64,000 nucleotides of DNA. It comes from Roseospira marina (GTDB lineage Bacteria; Pseudomonadota; Alphaproteobacteria; Rhodospirillales; Rhodospirillaceae). Below are positions 18,161 through 27,275 of this stretch, one piece after another (the stretch's first letter is position 1; each line of letters begins with the position of its first letter). The translations under genes and the position numbers were made by a program. The stretch is from contig NZ_JACIGJ010000011.1 in NCBI RefSeq assembly GCF_014197855.1, positions 62,001 to 126,000 on the forward strand, written 5' to 3'. The notes beneath the pieces are model-generated. The model made no database searches. It had not been told where the DNA came from and saw only the letters and a program-made list of their open reading frames with translations.

Positions 18161-18934
18161 TCAGCCGGACGCCGGGCCGAGCGTGTCTAGGACCTCGCCA
18201 TAGTAGCGGTGGAACGGCCCCTCGTCGCCCTTGGGCGCCGTGCGGTCGCGGTAGTCCGCCAGCACCGCCCGCTGGCCGCGCACGAAGGCCTCCGCGTCGA
18301 CCTCGGGCAGGCGGGGCAGCAGGGCCGTGAAGCTGAGCGCAATGGTGCCGGTGCTGCCCTTCTGCCGGTCGATGCGGTTCAGTTCCGCCATCACCGACGG
18401 CGAAAGGGACAGGCGGCTTTCGGCGTAGGCCCGCAGGATTGGAGCCTGTGCCCGCAGCGCCTCGCGCTCCGCCGTGTAGGCCGCCAGCGCCCCGGGCTCG
18501 ATAATGGCCTCGTCCTGGTACACCTCCGGCGCGGCGGCGGAGATATCGCAGGTCCAGCCCGGCCGGGGCAGCAATAGCGCCGCCTGATCGCTTTGCGGCC
18601 GGCGGGGGTTGAACGGCATCGCCCGGCAGCGGAGCGGCTTGGTCTCGGTGTCATGGACCGCGCACAGGCCGTCGTGCGTCAGATCCGGGCAGGGAAAGGC
18701 GGGCGGCAGGTAGACCATAGGGGAGACCAGCACGGCGACCGTGCGCCCCTTCCCCAGGGTGACCTCAAGGCCGAGCCGCTTGATGGTGGCGTAGGCTGGC
18801 GCGCCCTTGCGCACGGGGGTCCACACCAGCGCCAGCGGGAAGCGGTCGGCGCGAGCCACCGCCTCCTCGATCGTCAGCGGTAGCAGGCCGACGCAGCATT
18901 TGCCGCACAGGGTGCAGGCGAACCGCCGCGCCAT
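18161..18934 (-). CDS. YkgJ-family Cys-cluster protein
   Basis: Cytoplasmic protein of 257 residues of the YkgJ/CxxCxxCC group, thought to bind metal (Zn or Fe-S). CTLCGKCC lies at residues 7-14, and further Cys occur in FPCPDL, GLCAVHD and LRCRAMPFNPR, matching the family arrangement. The second half is helical without clear motifs. It begins six bases after the YchJ-type gene, on the same strand, so the two are co-transcribed. The biochemical role is not established. Confidence 0.85.
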   Translation of the reverse strand: MARRFACTLCGKCCVGLLPLTIEEAVARADRFPLALVWTPVRKGAPAYATIKRLGLEVTLGKGRTVAVLVSPMVYLPPAFPCPDLTHDGLCAVHDTETKPLRCRAMPFNPRRPQSDQAALLLPRPGWTCDISAAAPEVYQDEAIIEPGALAAYTAEREALRAQAPILRAYAESRLSLSPSVMAELNRIDRQKGSTGTIALSFTALLPRLPEVDAEAFVRGQRAVLADYRDRTAPKGDEGPFHRYYGEVLDTLGPASG

Positions 18935-18940
18935 GGTCGG

Positions 18941-19426
18941 CTACGCCCCGCAGCACTTTTTGTATTTCTTGCCGGACCCGCAGGGGCACGGCTCGTTACG
19001 CCCCACCGAGACCACACGCCGGGGCGGTCCCTTGGGGTTGACCTCGCCCCCGGTGCAGCGCCACTGGCCGTCCTCGCGGCGGAAGGTCGCGCGCTCGTGA
19101 TGCATGCGCGCCCGGCCCTTGTACTTCAGCCGCGCCACGTACTCGACCGTGCCCTCGTCGTCGCCCTCGCCGCCGGCGGACACGGCGCGAATCTCAAGCC
19201 CAGTCCAAACGGACTCGGCGGCCACGCCCTTAGCCTCGATCGGGTCGAAGTCAGCGCGCGAGTCCGTGGCCAGCGTAGCCATGAGATAATCGATGTTGCC
19301 CTGCCCATAGGCGGTGTAGCGCGACCGCATCAGCGCCTCGGCGGTCGGCGCCGGGGTCGTACCGGCGATCACCGGGGCGCAACAGGCGTCAAGGGTCAGC
19401 CCGGAGCCACAAGGGCAGGAATCCAT
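18941..19426 (-). CDS. YchJ-family protein with two SEC-C motifs
   Basis: A 161-residue protein of the YchJ (UPF0225) family. A SEC-C-like Cys motif opens it ([13 protein letters not shown]) and a second closes it ([14 protein letters not shown]); between them is the NTF2-like YchJ domain with [25 protein letters not shown] motifs bind Zn. The function of the family is unknown. It is the first gene of a two-gene unit with the YkgJ-type gene. Confidence 0.9.
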   Translation of the reverse strand: MDSCPCGSGLTLDACCAPVIAGTTPAPTAEALMRSRYTAYGQGNIDYLMATLATDSRADFDPIEAKGVAAESVWTGLEIRAVSAGGEGDDEGTVEYVARLKYKGRARMHHERATFRREDGQWRCTGGEVNPKGPPRRVVSVGRNEPCPCGSGKKYKKCCGA

Positions 19427-19604
19427 AACACAGCCTCACGGATGCAAACGGGGGGTGGGGACACACTGTCTCTCGCCCTTGTACCGCGCGCCGTCCGCGC
19501 GGGCAAACCCGTTCGCCCAGAACACCCCCCCACATCAAACGCCCCGCGCGCCAATGTCTGGCGGCGGGGCGCGACGTGCCGAACGAAAAAACGGGAGGAC
19601 GGCT

Positions 19605-19654
19605 GCGGTCTCTTTTGCGCGCCTCAGGCGCGGTCTCTTTTGCGCGCCTCAGGC
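19605..19654. repeat. 25-bp tandem duplication with hairpins at the lpxC end
   Basis: Two identical 25-bp units (19605-19629 and 19630-19654) begin GCGGTCTCTTTTGCGCG. Each repeat junction forms the dyad CGCGCC-TCA-GGCGCG (19618-19632 and 19643-19657). In the copy nearer lpxC the three loop bases are the lpxC stop codon (TGA on the minus strand). A T6 run occurs on the minus strand about 30 bases beyond, so the hairpins may contribute to termination. Confidence 0.85.
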
Positions 19655-20668
19655 GCGGCGGCGATCGCTGGCCGGATCGAACCGGCCCCGGCCGGCTCCA
19701 TAGCCCCCACTCAGCAGGGCCGGCTCGAACCGCCAGGCCTCCGGCTGATCGAACAGGGCACGCAGCAACAGGTTGTTGATCCGATGGCTCGGGCGGAGGC
19801 CCTGATAGACGCCGATGAGGGGATGGCCCGCCAAATACAGGTCCCCGAGGGCGTCCAACGCCTTGTGGCGCACGAACTCGTCGGCGTAGCGCAGCCCCTC
19901 CGGATTCAGGATGGTGTCGCCATCGACGACCACGGCGTTGTCGAGCGAGCCGCCCCGGGCGAGGCCCATGGCGCGCAGGCCGTCCACCTCATGCCGGAAG
20001 CCGAAGGTGCGGGCGTCCGCCAGTTCCTCCCGGAAGCTCCGCGCCGACACCAGGACGACGCGGCGCTGCCGCCCGATCACCGGGTTCTCGAAATCGATTT
20101 CGGCGTCGATGGTCAGGCCGCGCGGCGCGGGCCGCAGGGAGACCGTGCTGTCCCCCTCGGTCACCGACACGGTGTCCACGAGACGAATGGCATGGCGAGG
20201 CGCGGCCTGGGCCACGGTGCCGACGGCCTCGATCTCCGCCACGAACGCGGCGGACGACCCGTCCATGACGGGCAGTTCCGGCCCATCGACCAGGATTTCG
20301 GCGTTGTCCACACCCAGCGCGGCCAGCGCGGCCATCAGGTGCTCGACGGTCGAGACCGTGACGCCGGCGGCATTGCCGAGCGCGGTGCACAGGCGCGTGT
20401 CCACGACATGATCCCAGCGCGCCGGGATCATCGGGTCGCGGTCGGTGATATCGGTGCGGCGGATCCACAAGCCGTTGTCGGCTGCGGCGGGTCGCAGGGT
20501 CAGGGTCACCGTCGCACCGGAGTGCAAACCGATCCCCTGGACACATACCGGGCCGGCCACGGTCCGGCGCGCGCTGGCCGCGAGAGGCCACGCCCGATGG
20601 GACGGGGCGGTCCCGGCGGGCTCGACCGCCGCGGCGAGCGTGCTGTCGTCGAGAGTGGCATCCTTCAT
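19649..20668 (-). CDS. lpxC: LpxC, UDP-3-O-acyl-N-acetylglucosamine deacetylase
   Basis: Zinc deacetylase for the committed step of lipid A synthesis, in the cytoplasm. The 339-residue protein has the zinc ligands in STVEHLMAAL (His110) and FVRHKALDALGDL (His268, Asp272), and a catalytic-region His295 in RPSHRINN. The entry motif TVAGPVCVQGIGLHSG is at 37-51. About 30 extra residues precede the usual start; no better start with a ribosome site was found. The stop lies in the loop of a duplicated hairpin. No ftsZ or other division genes flank it here. Confidence 0.95.
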   Translation of the reverse strand: MKDATLDDSTLAAAVEPAGTAPSHRAWPLAASARRTVAGPVCVQGIGLHSGATVTLTLRPAAADNGLWIRRTDITDRDPMIPARWDHVVDTRLCTALGNAAGVTVSTVEHLMAALAALGVDNAEILVDGPELPVMDGSSAAFVAEIEAVGTVAQAAPRHAIRLVDTVSVTEGDSTVSLRPAPRGLTIDAEIDFENPVIGRQRRVVLVSARSFREELADARTFGFRHEVDGLRAMGLARGGSLDNAVVVDGDTILNPEGLRYADEFVRHKALDALGDLYLAGHPLIGVYQGLRPSHRINNLLLRALFDQPEAWRFEPALLSGGYGAGRGRFDPASDRRRA

Positions 20669-21332
20669 GATCGTGCGCCCCCAAAACCGGTCTCTGGCGA
20701 GTGGATGACCCCGGTCTCTCCACGCACCGGGGCCTGTGGACCGGCCCCGGGGGAGATCCGCGCCCGTATCCGGGTCTGCGAGTCAACCTTTCTGATACGC
20801 TAGATTTAGCCACCCACCCGAGTCCGCGCAAATCAATCATTGTTTCAGATTGTTGCGGCCGCTCTGTGGCAAAAAAGAGTTCAGAAACAAACGTTTATTG
20901 GATCATACGGAGACGCGAAGCCGGCACGGCGGCCCGGGCGCCCCCGGCCACCGCGACTCTCAGCCGACTTTACCAAATTGTTGCTGCGGCTCATGTTCCG
21001 GCAAAGATGCGCGGCACGGCCGAAGGTCTGCCGCCCCTCCCCGTGCCGGGGCCGATCCACCCGAGCGGGTGCCCACCACCACCGCTCACACCCAGCCTTT
21101 GTGTCGTGAAACGCCGGCGCGAGCAAGAGCCGGAGATCGGGTGCGAACCGCCTCCTGCGCGCGCGCCGTGTGGTGGCGCCTATTTTTTCAGCAAACGCGG
21201 GCGGGCGGTTGATTCTTGACACGTTCGACGGACCCGGGGACCTTATGAGCCTACAAACGGATGACGTCGCCACCAGAGGTCGCGGGCCTCCCCATCGCCT
21301 CCCATCCCAGCCGACCGCATCGGGACGGTTTC
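20669..21332. other. Divergent intergenic region lpxC / TRAP operon
   Basis: No gene is supported in 664 bases. Two related stretches, ATTGTTGCGGCCGCTC near 20850 and ATTGTTGCTGCGGCTC near 20980, look like diverged repeats. TTGACA at 21216-21221 may be the -35 of the TRAP operon, but the -10 is poor. AT content is raised at 20820-20910. Confidence 0.5.
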
Positions 21333-21869
21333 ATGCCACACGCAATCAGGCTTTACGTTCGGACGATGGATCGCGCCAGCCGCGCCATCGGCCGCGCGAC
21401 CATGCTGCTCATCTTCGCGATGATGGCGGTGCTGTTTTGGTCCGCGATTTCCAAGAACACACCGGGCCTGTTGCCCTCGCTATGGACGCTGGAGGTCGCC
21501 CAGTTCCTGATGGTGACGTACTTCCTCATCGGCGGATCCTATGCCCTGATGCATGAATCCCACGTCCGCATGGACCTTCTTTATGGCATGTGGTCGCGGC
21601 GCACCAAGACCTGGGTGGATGTCGTCACCATCCTGTTCCTGATCTTCTACCTCGGGGTTCTGCTGTACGGCGGCCTGTCCTCCACCGCCTACGCCCTGGA
21701 GTACGGCGAACGCAGCTACTCGGCGTGGCGCCCATACATGGCGCCGATCAAGATTATCATGTGCCTCGGCATCGGCCTGACCCTGCTGCAAGCGTTCGCC
21801 GAGTTGTTCAAGGACATTGCCCGCCTGCGCGGCGAGGAGATCGGCCTGCCGACGGAGAGCGCGTCATGA
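21333..21869 (+). CDS. dctQ: TRAP transporter small permease (DctQ)
   Basis: Small membrane subunit of a tripartite ATP-independent periplasmic (TRAP) importer, 178 residues with four membrane segments. The WTLEVAQFLMVTYFLIGGSYALMHESHVRMD block is the DctQ core. The ATG at 21333 was preferred; MDRAS at 21366 is an alternative. Its stop overlaps the dctM start (ATGA), showing coupling. Confidence 0.9.
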   Translation: MPHAIRLYVRTMDRASRAIGRATMLLIFAMMAVLFWSAISKNTPGLLPSLWTLEVAQFLMVTYFLIGGSYALMHESHVRMDLLYGMWSRRTKTWVDVVTILFLIFYLGVLLYGGLSSTAYALEYGERSYSAWRPYMAPIKIIMCLGIGLTLLQAFAELFKDIARLRGEEIGLPTESAS

Positions 21870-23194
21870 GCCTGAGCTATGAGATGATCGCTCTGCTCAT
21901 GTTCGCGTCCATGATGTTGATGCTGCTGACCGGGCAGCGCGTGTTCGCAGCCATCGGGTTCGTGGCGGTCGCCGCCGCGTTGCTGCTGTGGGGCGACGGC
22001 GGGTCGGAAATCGGCTTCAGCGCGGCCATGAAGCTGATGAAGTGGTATCCGCTGCTGACGCTGCCCCTGTTCATCTACATGGGCTACATGCTGTCGGAAT
22101 CCGGCATCGCCGACGACCTGTACAAGATGTTCCATGTCTGGTTCGGGCCGGTGCGCGGCGGCCTGGCGATCGGCACCATCGGCCTGATGGTCGCCATTTC
22201 GGCCATGAACGGGCTGAGCGTCGCCGGCATGGCCATCGGCGCCACCATCGCCCTGCCCGAACTGCTGCGCCGGAACTACGACAAGATCATGGTCACCGGC
22301 GTGATCCAGGCCGGCAGTTCGCTCGGCATCCTGGTGCCGCCCAGCGTCGTCCTGGTGCTCTACGGCATGATCGCGCGCCAGCCGGTGGGCCAGTTGTGGC
22401 TGGCCGGCGTGACACCCGGCCTGATGATGGCCGGGCTGTTCGTGCTCTACATCGCGGTGCGCTGCTGGTTTCAGCCCAGCCTGGGGCCGACCCTGTCGAA
22501 GGAGGAACGCGACGTCCCGCTGGCCGAGAAGCTGCTGCTGCTGCGCGCGGGCGTGCTGCCGCTGCTGATCTTCTTCTGCATGATGGGCCTGTTCGTGTTG
22601 GGCTACACGTCTTTGGTCGAAAGCTCGGCGGTGGGCGCCCTGGCCGCGACGCTGGCCGCCCTGGTCAAGCGCCGCGTCACCCGTGCGGTCATGGGCGAGG
22701 TGTTGCGCAAGACCCTGGGCGTGTCCTGCATGTTCATGTGGATCATCCTGGCCGCGCTGTGCTTCGGCGCCGTGTTCGACGGCCTGGGCGCGGTGCGGGC
22801 GATCGAGACTCTGTTCGTCGACCGCCTCGGCCTGGGACCGTGGGAGATCCTGATCCTGATGCAGCTCTCGTTCCTGCTGATGGGCACGTTCCTGGACGAC
22901 ACCGCCATGCTGGTCATCGTGGCCCCGCTGTACGTCCCCTTGGTTGGGCATCTGGGCTTCGATCTGGTCTGGTACGGGGTGCTGTACACGATCACCTGCC
23001 AGATCGCCTATATGACGCCGCCGTTCGGCTACAACCTGTTCCTGATGCGCGCGATGGCGCCGCCCGAGGTCACGCTGATCGACATCTACCGGTCCATCGT
23101 GCCCTTCGTTGCCGTCATGGCGGTCGGTCTGGCCCTGGTCATGGCCTTCCCGCAGATCGCGTTGTGGCTTCCCCAGATGGTGTACGCCCGCTAG
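21866..23194 (+). CDS. dctM: TRAP transporter large permease (DctM)
   Basis: Large, transport-catalysing membrane subunit of the TRAP system, 442 residues with about 12 membrane segments. Family motifs are TLPLFIYMGYMLSESGIADDL, MNGLSVAGMAIGATIALPEL, QAGSSLGILVPPSVVLVLYGM, GTFLDDTAMLVIVAPLYVP and YMTPPFGYNLFLMRA. It couples uptake to an ion gradient rather than ATP. It lies between dctQ (4-base overlap) and the binding protein gene. Confidence 0.95.
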   Translation: MSLSYEMIALLMFASMMLMLLTGQRVFAAIGFVAVAAALLLWGDGGSEIGFSAAMKLMKWYPLLTLPLFIYMGYMLSESGIADDLYKMFHVWFGPVRGGLAIGTIGLMVAISAMNGLSVAGMAIGATIALPELLRRNYDKIMVTGVIQAGSSLGILVPPSVVLVLYGMIARQPVGQLWLAGVTPGLMMAGLFVLYIAVRCWFQPSLGPTLSKEERDVPLAEKLLLLRAGVLPLLIFFCMMGLFVLGYTSLVESSAVGALAATLAALVKRRVTRAVMGEVLRKTLGVSCMFMWIILAALCFGAVFDGLGAVRAIETLFVDRLGLGPWEILILMQLSFLLMGTFLDDTAMLVIVAPLYVPLVGHLGFDLVWYGVLYTITCQIAYMTPPFGYNLFLMRAMAPPEVTLIDIYRSIVPFVAVMAVGLALVMAFPQIALWLPQMVYAR

Positions 23195-23291
23195 CCGCCG
23201 TCCCCGGCATTCGGGCGGCGGGCCACACTGGTACGGCAGGCGGTCGGCCTCATGACCGCGGACTGGCAACCGACAACAGGGAGTGTCCGGT

Positions 23292-24350
23292 ATGACCACC
23301 ACCAACAAACGCCGCGATTTTCTGAAGACGGCCGGCCTGGGCGCAGCCGCCGTCGGCGCGACCACCCTCGCCGCGCCGGCCGTGCACGCGCAGTCCACCA
23401 TCCGCTGGCGTCTGCAGACCTACGCCGGGCCGGCCCTGGCCGAGCACGTCATCAAGCCGTCGATCGACGCCTTCAACAAGGTGGCCGGCGACCAGATGCA
23501 GATCGAGCTGTACTACGCCGACCAGTTGGTCCCGACGGGCGAGCTGTTCCGCGCCATGCAGCGCGGCACCATCGACGCGGTGCAAAGCGATGACGATTCC
23601 ATCGCCGCCCCGGTCGATATCTCGGTGTTCGGCGGCTATTTCCCGTTCGCCACGCGCTACAGCCTGGACGTTCCGGTGCTGTTCAACCGCTATGGCCTGC
23701 GCGAGATCTGGGAAGAGGCCTACGGCGAGATCGACGGCGTGACCTGGCTGTCCGCCGGTGCCTGGGACCCCTGCCACTTCAACACCAAGGAACCGATCCG
23801 CAGCCTGGACGACCTGAAGGGCCTGCGCGTCTTCACCTTCCCCACCGCCGGCCGCTTCCTGTCGCGCTTCGGCGTGGTGCCGGTCACCCTGCCCTGGGAA
23901 GACGTCGAGGTTGCGGTCCAGACCGGCGAGTTGGACGGTATCGCGTGGTCCGGCATCACCGAGGACTACACCGTAGGCTGGTCGAAGGTGACGCCGTACT
24001 TCCTGACCAACAACATCTCGGGCGCGTGGTGCGGGTCCTACTTCGCCAACTCCGAACGCTGGGCGGAGCTGCCGGAAAACCTGAAGGAGCTGTTCAAGCT
24101 CTGCATGGACAGCAGCCACTACTATCGCCAGTACTGGTACTGGGGCGGTGAGGCGGACCTGCGCGTCAACGGCACCGACATGGAACTGACCTCTATCCCC
24201 GACGCCGAATGGCAGACGGTCGAGGATGAGGCCATGAAGTTCTGGGACGAGATCGCGGCGGAAAGCGACCGAAACGCCCGCGTGGTCAAGATCCTGAAGG
24301 ACTATAACGCGACCATGCGCAAGGCCGGCACGCCATACCGCTGCGGCTGA
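23292..24350 (+). CDS. dctP: TRAP transporter substrate-binding protein (DctP), Tat-exported
   Basis: Periplasmic solute-binding protein of 352 residues for the adjacent DctQM permease. The N-terminus has a clear twin-arginine signal (NKRRDFLKTAGLGAAAVGAT) with likely cleavage at VHA-Q, so it is exported folded. The conserved ligand arginine lies in the GLRVFTFPTAGRFLSRFG region, and VQTGELDGIAWSGITEDY is a subfamily signature. The start is the ATG at 23292; the upstream in-frame GTG sits on the ribosome site. The group includes proteins for organic acids and 2-oxoacids, but the ligand cannot be decided. Confidence 0.93.
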   Translation: MTTTNKRRDFLKTAGLGAAAVGATTLAAPAVHAQSTIRWRLQTYAGPALAEHVIKPSIDAFNKVAGDQMQIELYYADQLVPTGELFRAMQRGTIDAVQSDDDSIAAPVDISVFGGYFPFATRYSLDVPVLFNRYGLREIWEEAYGEIDGVTWLSAGAWDPCHFNTKEPIRSLDDLKGLRVFTFPTAGRFLSRFGVVPVTLPWEDVEVAVQTGELDGIAWSGITEDYTVGWSKVTPYFLTNNISGAWCGSYFANSERWAELPENLKELFKLCMDSSHYYRQYWYWGGEADLRVNGTDMELTSIPDAEWQTVEDEAMKFWDEIAAESDRNARVVKILKDYNATMRKAGTPYRCG

Positions 24351-24374
24351 CCCGAGCGCAGGCGTAAACACGTC

Positions 24375-24412
24375 ACGGGCGGGGCGTCGGCCGGCCTCCC
24401 GCCCGTTGTCTT
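24375..24412 (+). terminator. Terminator after the TRAP operon
   Basis: ACGGGCGGG (24375-24383) pairs with CCCGCCCGT (24398-24406) around an inner GGCCGGCC dyad, followed by TGTCTTT. It lies 25 bases after the dctP stop. Confidence 0.75.
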
Positions 24413-24481
24413 TGGGAAGGGCGTCCGGAACGCCCCCGGGCCGGCATCGCGCATGGGTTTTGCGAGCCGCTCGCTCGCCCC

Positions 24482-24509
24482 TTGACACGACAAAACCCCT
24501 CCATACGTA
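24482..24509 (+). promoter_or_regulatory. Possible promoter of the cytochrome c' gene
   Basis: A consensus TTGACA (24482-24487) is followed after 16 bases by TACGTA (24504-24509), a weak -10. The gene starts at 24656, leaving a leader of about 140 bases. No FNR or Reg-type site is obvious. Confidence 0.35.
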
Positions 24510-24655
24510 AGTGCATTGAACCCCGACGCGAAGGTACGCCCACGCCGCCGGGGATCGTCCGGGCCGGTGGTCCCGGTGTCCCGTCCTGGACCGCCACTTC
24601 AGGCCACCTCATGCCTCACACATCTGCCCAAGCACGAAAAACGGAGTGACCTTCC

Positions 24656-25108
24656 ATGACCAAGGGTTTGACCGCTGCCGCTGCGCTGATGATGGCCGCC
24701 ATCGCCGCGTCCCCAGCCATGGCCGATGACGGCGAAGCCGCTGTACAGTACCGCAAGGACGTCATGACCGTGGCCGGCGCCAGCATGGGCGCGCTGGGGT
24801 GCTTCATGCAGGGCGGATGCGCCCTGGAGGGCCCCGTTCTGGCGCGGGCCGCCAAGTCGATCGCCTTCTCCGGAGAGCTGGCCGTCGACGCGTTCAAGGT
24901 CGACACCCGCGAGTCCATGGCCGAGACCGACGCCCTGCCGAAGGTCTGGGAGGACTGGGAGGCCTTCGAAGGCGGCCTGACCGAGATGAGCCGCGCCGCC
25001 GATGAACTGGCCGTGGCCGCCGCCGACGGCGACAAGGCCGCCATGGGCCCGCTGATGCGCACGCTGGGCGGCACCTGCAAGGACTGCCACGACACCTTCC
25101 GCGACTAA
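24656..25108 (+). CDS. Cytochrome c'
   Basis: Periplasmic four-helix-bundle haem protein of 150 residues, a class common in purple bacteria and linked to NO binding and protection. A Sec signal peptide (AAALMMAAIAASPAMA) ends at about residue 23. The single haem site CKDCH is at 141-145, near the C-terminus as in the whole class. VQYRKDVMTVAGASMGA forms helix A. Unusually, the segment after it has two additional Cys (GCFMQGGC, residues 49 and 55). The ATG has GGAG upstream. It stands alone, near the photosynthesis cluster. Confidence 0.93.
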   Translation: MTKGLTAAAALMMAAIAASPAMADDGEAAVQYRKDVMTVAGASMGALGCFMQGGCALEGPVLARAAKSIAFSGELAVDAFKVDTRESMAETDALPKVWEDWEAFEGGLTEMSRAADELAVAAADGDKAAMGPLMRTLGGTCKDCHDTFRD

Positions 25109-25381
25109 AGCAAATCCCCAGCGATCTGGACCCGATCGCGACGACGATCGGCGTCAATATCAAGAGTCCAGGGCAGATCCCGCCGGCTCTGATACCGGAT
25201 TGCAAGAACGGTGGGCGTTGCATCCTTATGACGACCGACCGGCTGGATCGCCATGGTTCGGCCGGTCGCCGCTTCGGGAAAATCTGTCAGGGTTCATGGT
25301 CCAGGCCCGCCGCACTCAACCAAACGGGGCATTTACATACAATATCTATTAAATATTCTAAAAATGCGCATAAGGTTTGCT

Positions 25382-25399
25382 GCAATATAAAAATATTGC
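25382..25399. repeat. AT-rich palindrome
   Basis: GCAATAT and ATATTGC pair perfectly across AAAA. With the nearby GCGATA-AA-TATCGC it lies in the only markedly AT-rich patch of this part; role unknown. Confidence 0.7.
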
Positions 25400-25615
25400 G
25401 AGCCCCCTCATCTCGTGTTTATTGTCAGCGCCTGGGGCAGACACTTGCGATGGCGATAAATATCGCAACCCGAGATCTTCTTTTTCGGGAACTGCCCCCT
25501 GTTTTGGACACGTAGTGGTGTTCTGGACCGGACAGCGATGTGCGCGTCCACAGGACACCATCCCGCGATCCGACGGGAGGCACCCCCCCGACTGCCCCCC
25601 AGCCTCTCGTTGGAA

Positions 25616-25647
25616 AGACCCCTCCGGACAACCGTCCGGAGGGGTCT
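25616..25647. terminator. Bidirectional terminator between cytochrome c' and carboxypeptidase
   Basis: AGACCCCTCCGGAC (25616-25629) and GTCCGGAGGGGTCT (25634-25647) form a perfect 14-bp stem with loop AACC. T-rich sequence follows on the plus strand (ACTATTTTGTATTTT). It lies between convergent genes. Confidence 0.85.
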
Positions 25648-25702
25648 ACTATTTTGTATTTTGGGGACGATTGCGCCCCCGGTATCCGGTCGCAGCCGGT
25701 GA

Positions 25703-27220
25703 TCACCCCGCGCGGTCCACGTAACGCCGCCGCAGGTGCGCCTTAAACACGGCCGCATCCAACGGCCGGCCGGTGGCCCGCGTCAGCATCTCCCGCGCCG
25801 TGACGCTCTGCCCAAGCCCATGCACGTGGGTCCGCAGCCACCCGAGCAGCGGCGCGAAATCCCCGCGCGCCAAGGCCTCGGGAACGTCCGGCACCGCGGT
25901 CACGGCCGCCTGGAAGAGCTGCGCCGCCGTCATGGCACCAAGAGTGTAAGTCGGGAAATACCCGATCGCCCCGTCGTACCAGTGAATGTCCTGGAGGCAG
26001 CCGGTGCGATCGTCCGGCACCGCCACACCGAGCAGGTCGCGCATGCCGTCCCGCCACGCGCCGGGCAGATCGTCCAGCGCCAAATCACCCGACAGCAGCG
26101 CCCGTTCCAGACGGAACCGCAGGATGACATGGGCCGGATAGGTGACCTCGTCCGCGTCCACCCGGATCAGCCCCGGCTCCACCCGCGTGTTGAGCCGGTA
26201 CAGGCTGTCAGCGTCCCAGCCGGGCGCATCGGGTGCCGCCCCCAATTTATCCGCCATCACCGGCGCCGCGAAGGTCAGGAACGCGCGCGACCGGCACGCC
26301 TGCATCTCCATCAGCAGGCTCTGGCTTTCGTGCACGCTCATGCCCAGGGCACGGCCGACCGGCTGGTCGCGCCAAGCCGCAGGCAAGCCACGTTCGTACA
26401 GCGCATGGCCGGTCTCGTGCAGAACCCCCATCAGGGCGCCGGAGAAATCCGCCTCGTCGTAGCGCGTGGTGATGCGCACATCGTCCGGCACGCCGCCGCA
26501 GAAGGGATGCAGGCTTTCATCCAGGCGCCCGTGCCGGAAGTCGAACCCGATACGCTCCATCAGATGGCGCACCAGGGCGCGCTGGCGCTCGACCGGGAAC
26601 GGGCCGGCCGGCCGCACCAGGGCCGGCTCCCGGCCCTGAGCCGCCAGGGCATCGTCGAGCAGGCCCGGCAGATCCGCGGCGAGGTCGTCGAACACCGCCT
26701 CGATCTCGGCCTCGCGGCCGTCCGGCTCATACTGGTCCAGCAAGGCGTCGTAAGGGGAGCGGCCGAGCGCCTCGGCCTTCGCGGCGGCAATCTCCCGAGT
26801 CAGGGACAGCACCGTGGCCAGCTTATCGCGCACGGCGGCGAAGTCATCGCCCGCGCGCGCCCCCCGCCACGCCATCTCGCAGGCGGAGCAGGCGCGCGAG
26901 TGCGCCTCCACCAGATCGGCGGACAGCACGGTGGCGTGGCGCCACTGCCGGCGCATGGCGTCCAGATTGGCCCGGTCCCAGGGATCCAGGGCCGTCGCCT
27001 CATCCCGCTCCGCCCCGTCCAGCAGGGCCCCGACCTCGGGCGCGGTCAGCAGGTCATGGCTCACGGCGCGCAGCGTCGCGAGTTGCGCCGCCCGGGCGTC
27101 CGCCCCGCCCTCCGGCATCACGGTCGACAGGTCCCAATGCAGCATGCCGGCCGCATCCTCCAGATGAGTCAGGCGGGCGAAGCGGGTCTTCAGACGGGCG
27201 TACGCGGTAGGGGCATCCAT
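25703..27220 (-). CDS. M32 carboxypeptidase Taq-type
   Basis: Cytoplasmic zinc metallocarboxypeptidase of 505 residues that trims residues from peptide C-termini. The zinc motif HETGH is at 268-272 (VLHETGHALYERGLP) and the third ligand Glu follows in SVHESQSLLME; the family motifs DDVRITTRYDE and ARVHPGLIRVDADEVTYPAHVILRF-like block are present (read here as TRVEPGLIRVDADEVTYPAH). Length equals the family norm. The ATG at 27220 was chosen as the protein start MDAPTAYARLKTRF; the frame before it is not supported. It is followed in the same direction downstream by nothing, and preceded by bchJ 55 bases upstream. Confidence 0.95.
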   Translation of the reverse strand: MDAPTAYARLKTRFARLTHLEDAAGMLHWDLSTVMPEGGADARAAQLATLRAVSHDLLTAPEVGALLDGAERDEATALDPWDRANLDAMRRQWRHATVLSADLVEAHSRACSACEMAWRGARAGDDFAAVRDKLATVLSLTREIAAAKAEALGRSPYDALLDQYEPDGREAEIEAVFDDLAADLPGLLDDALAAQGREPALVRPAGPFPVERQRALVRHLMERIGFDFRHGRLDESLHPFCGGVPDDVRITTRYDEADFSGALMGVLHETGHALYERGLPAAWRDQPVGRALGMSVHESQSLLMEMQACRSRAFLTFAAPVMADKLGAAPDAPGWDADSLYRLNTRVEPGLIRVDADEVTYPAHVILRFRLERALLSGDLALDDLPGAWRDGMRDLLGVAVPDDRTGCLQDIHWYDGAIGYFPTYTLGAMTAAQLFQAAVTAVPDVPEALARGDFAPLLGWLRTHVHGLGQSVTAREMLTRATGRPLDAAVFKAHLRRRYVDRAG

Positions 27221-27275
27221 GGGACAGAGGCTCCGGAAACGGAAGGGAACGGAGGGGGGAGGGATGGCGGCGCCG

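Larger units (their letters stand above)
25109..25702. other. Intergenic region with AT-rich patch and inverted repeats
   Basis: No gene is supported. An AT-rich patch at 25320-25470 contrasts with the GC-rich surroundings and holds GCAATAT-AAAA-ATATTGC (25382-25399) and GCGATA-AA-TATCGC (25453-25466). At 25493-25515 the text AACTGCCCCCTGTTTTGGACA resembles the ends of some IS3-family elements, but no transposase or second end is present. A bidirectional terminator follows at 25616. Confidence 0.6.

Noticed and set aside
25493-25515. Intact insertion sequence
   Set aside because: Only one IS-like end-sized text is seen; there is no transposase, second end or target duplication.
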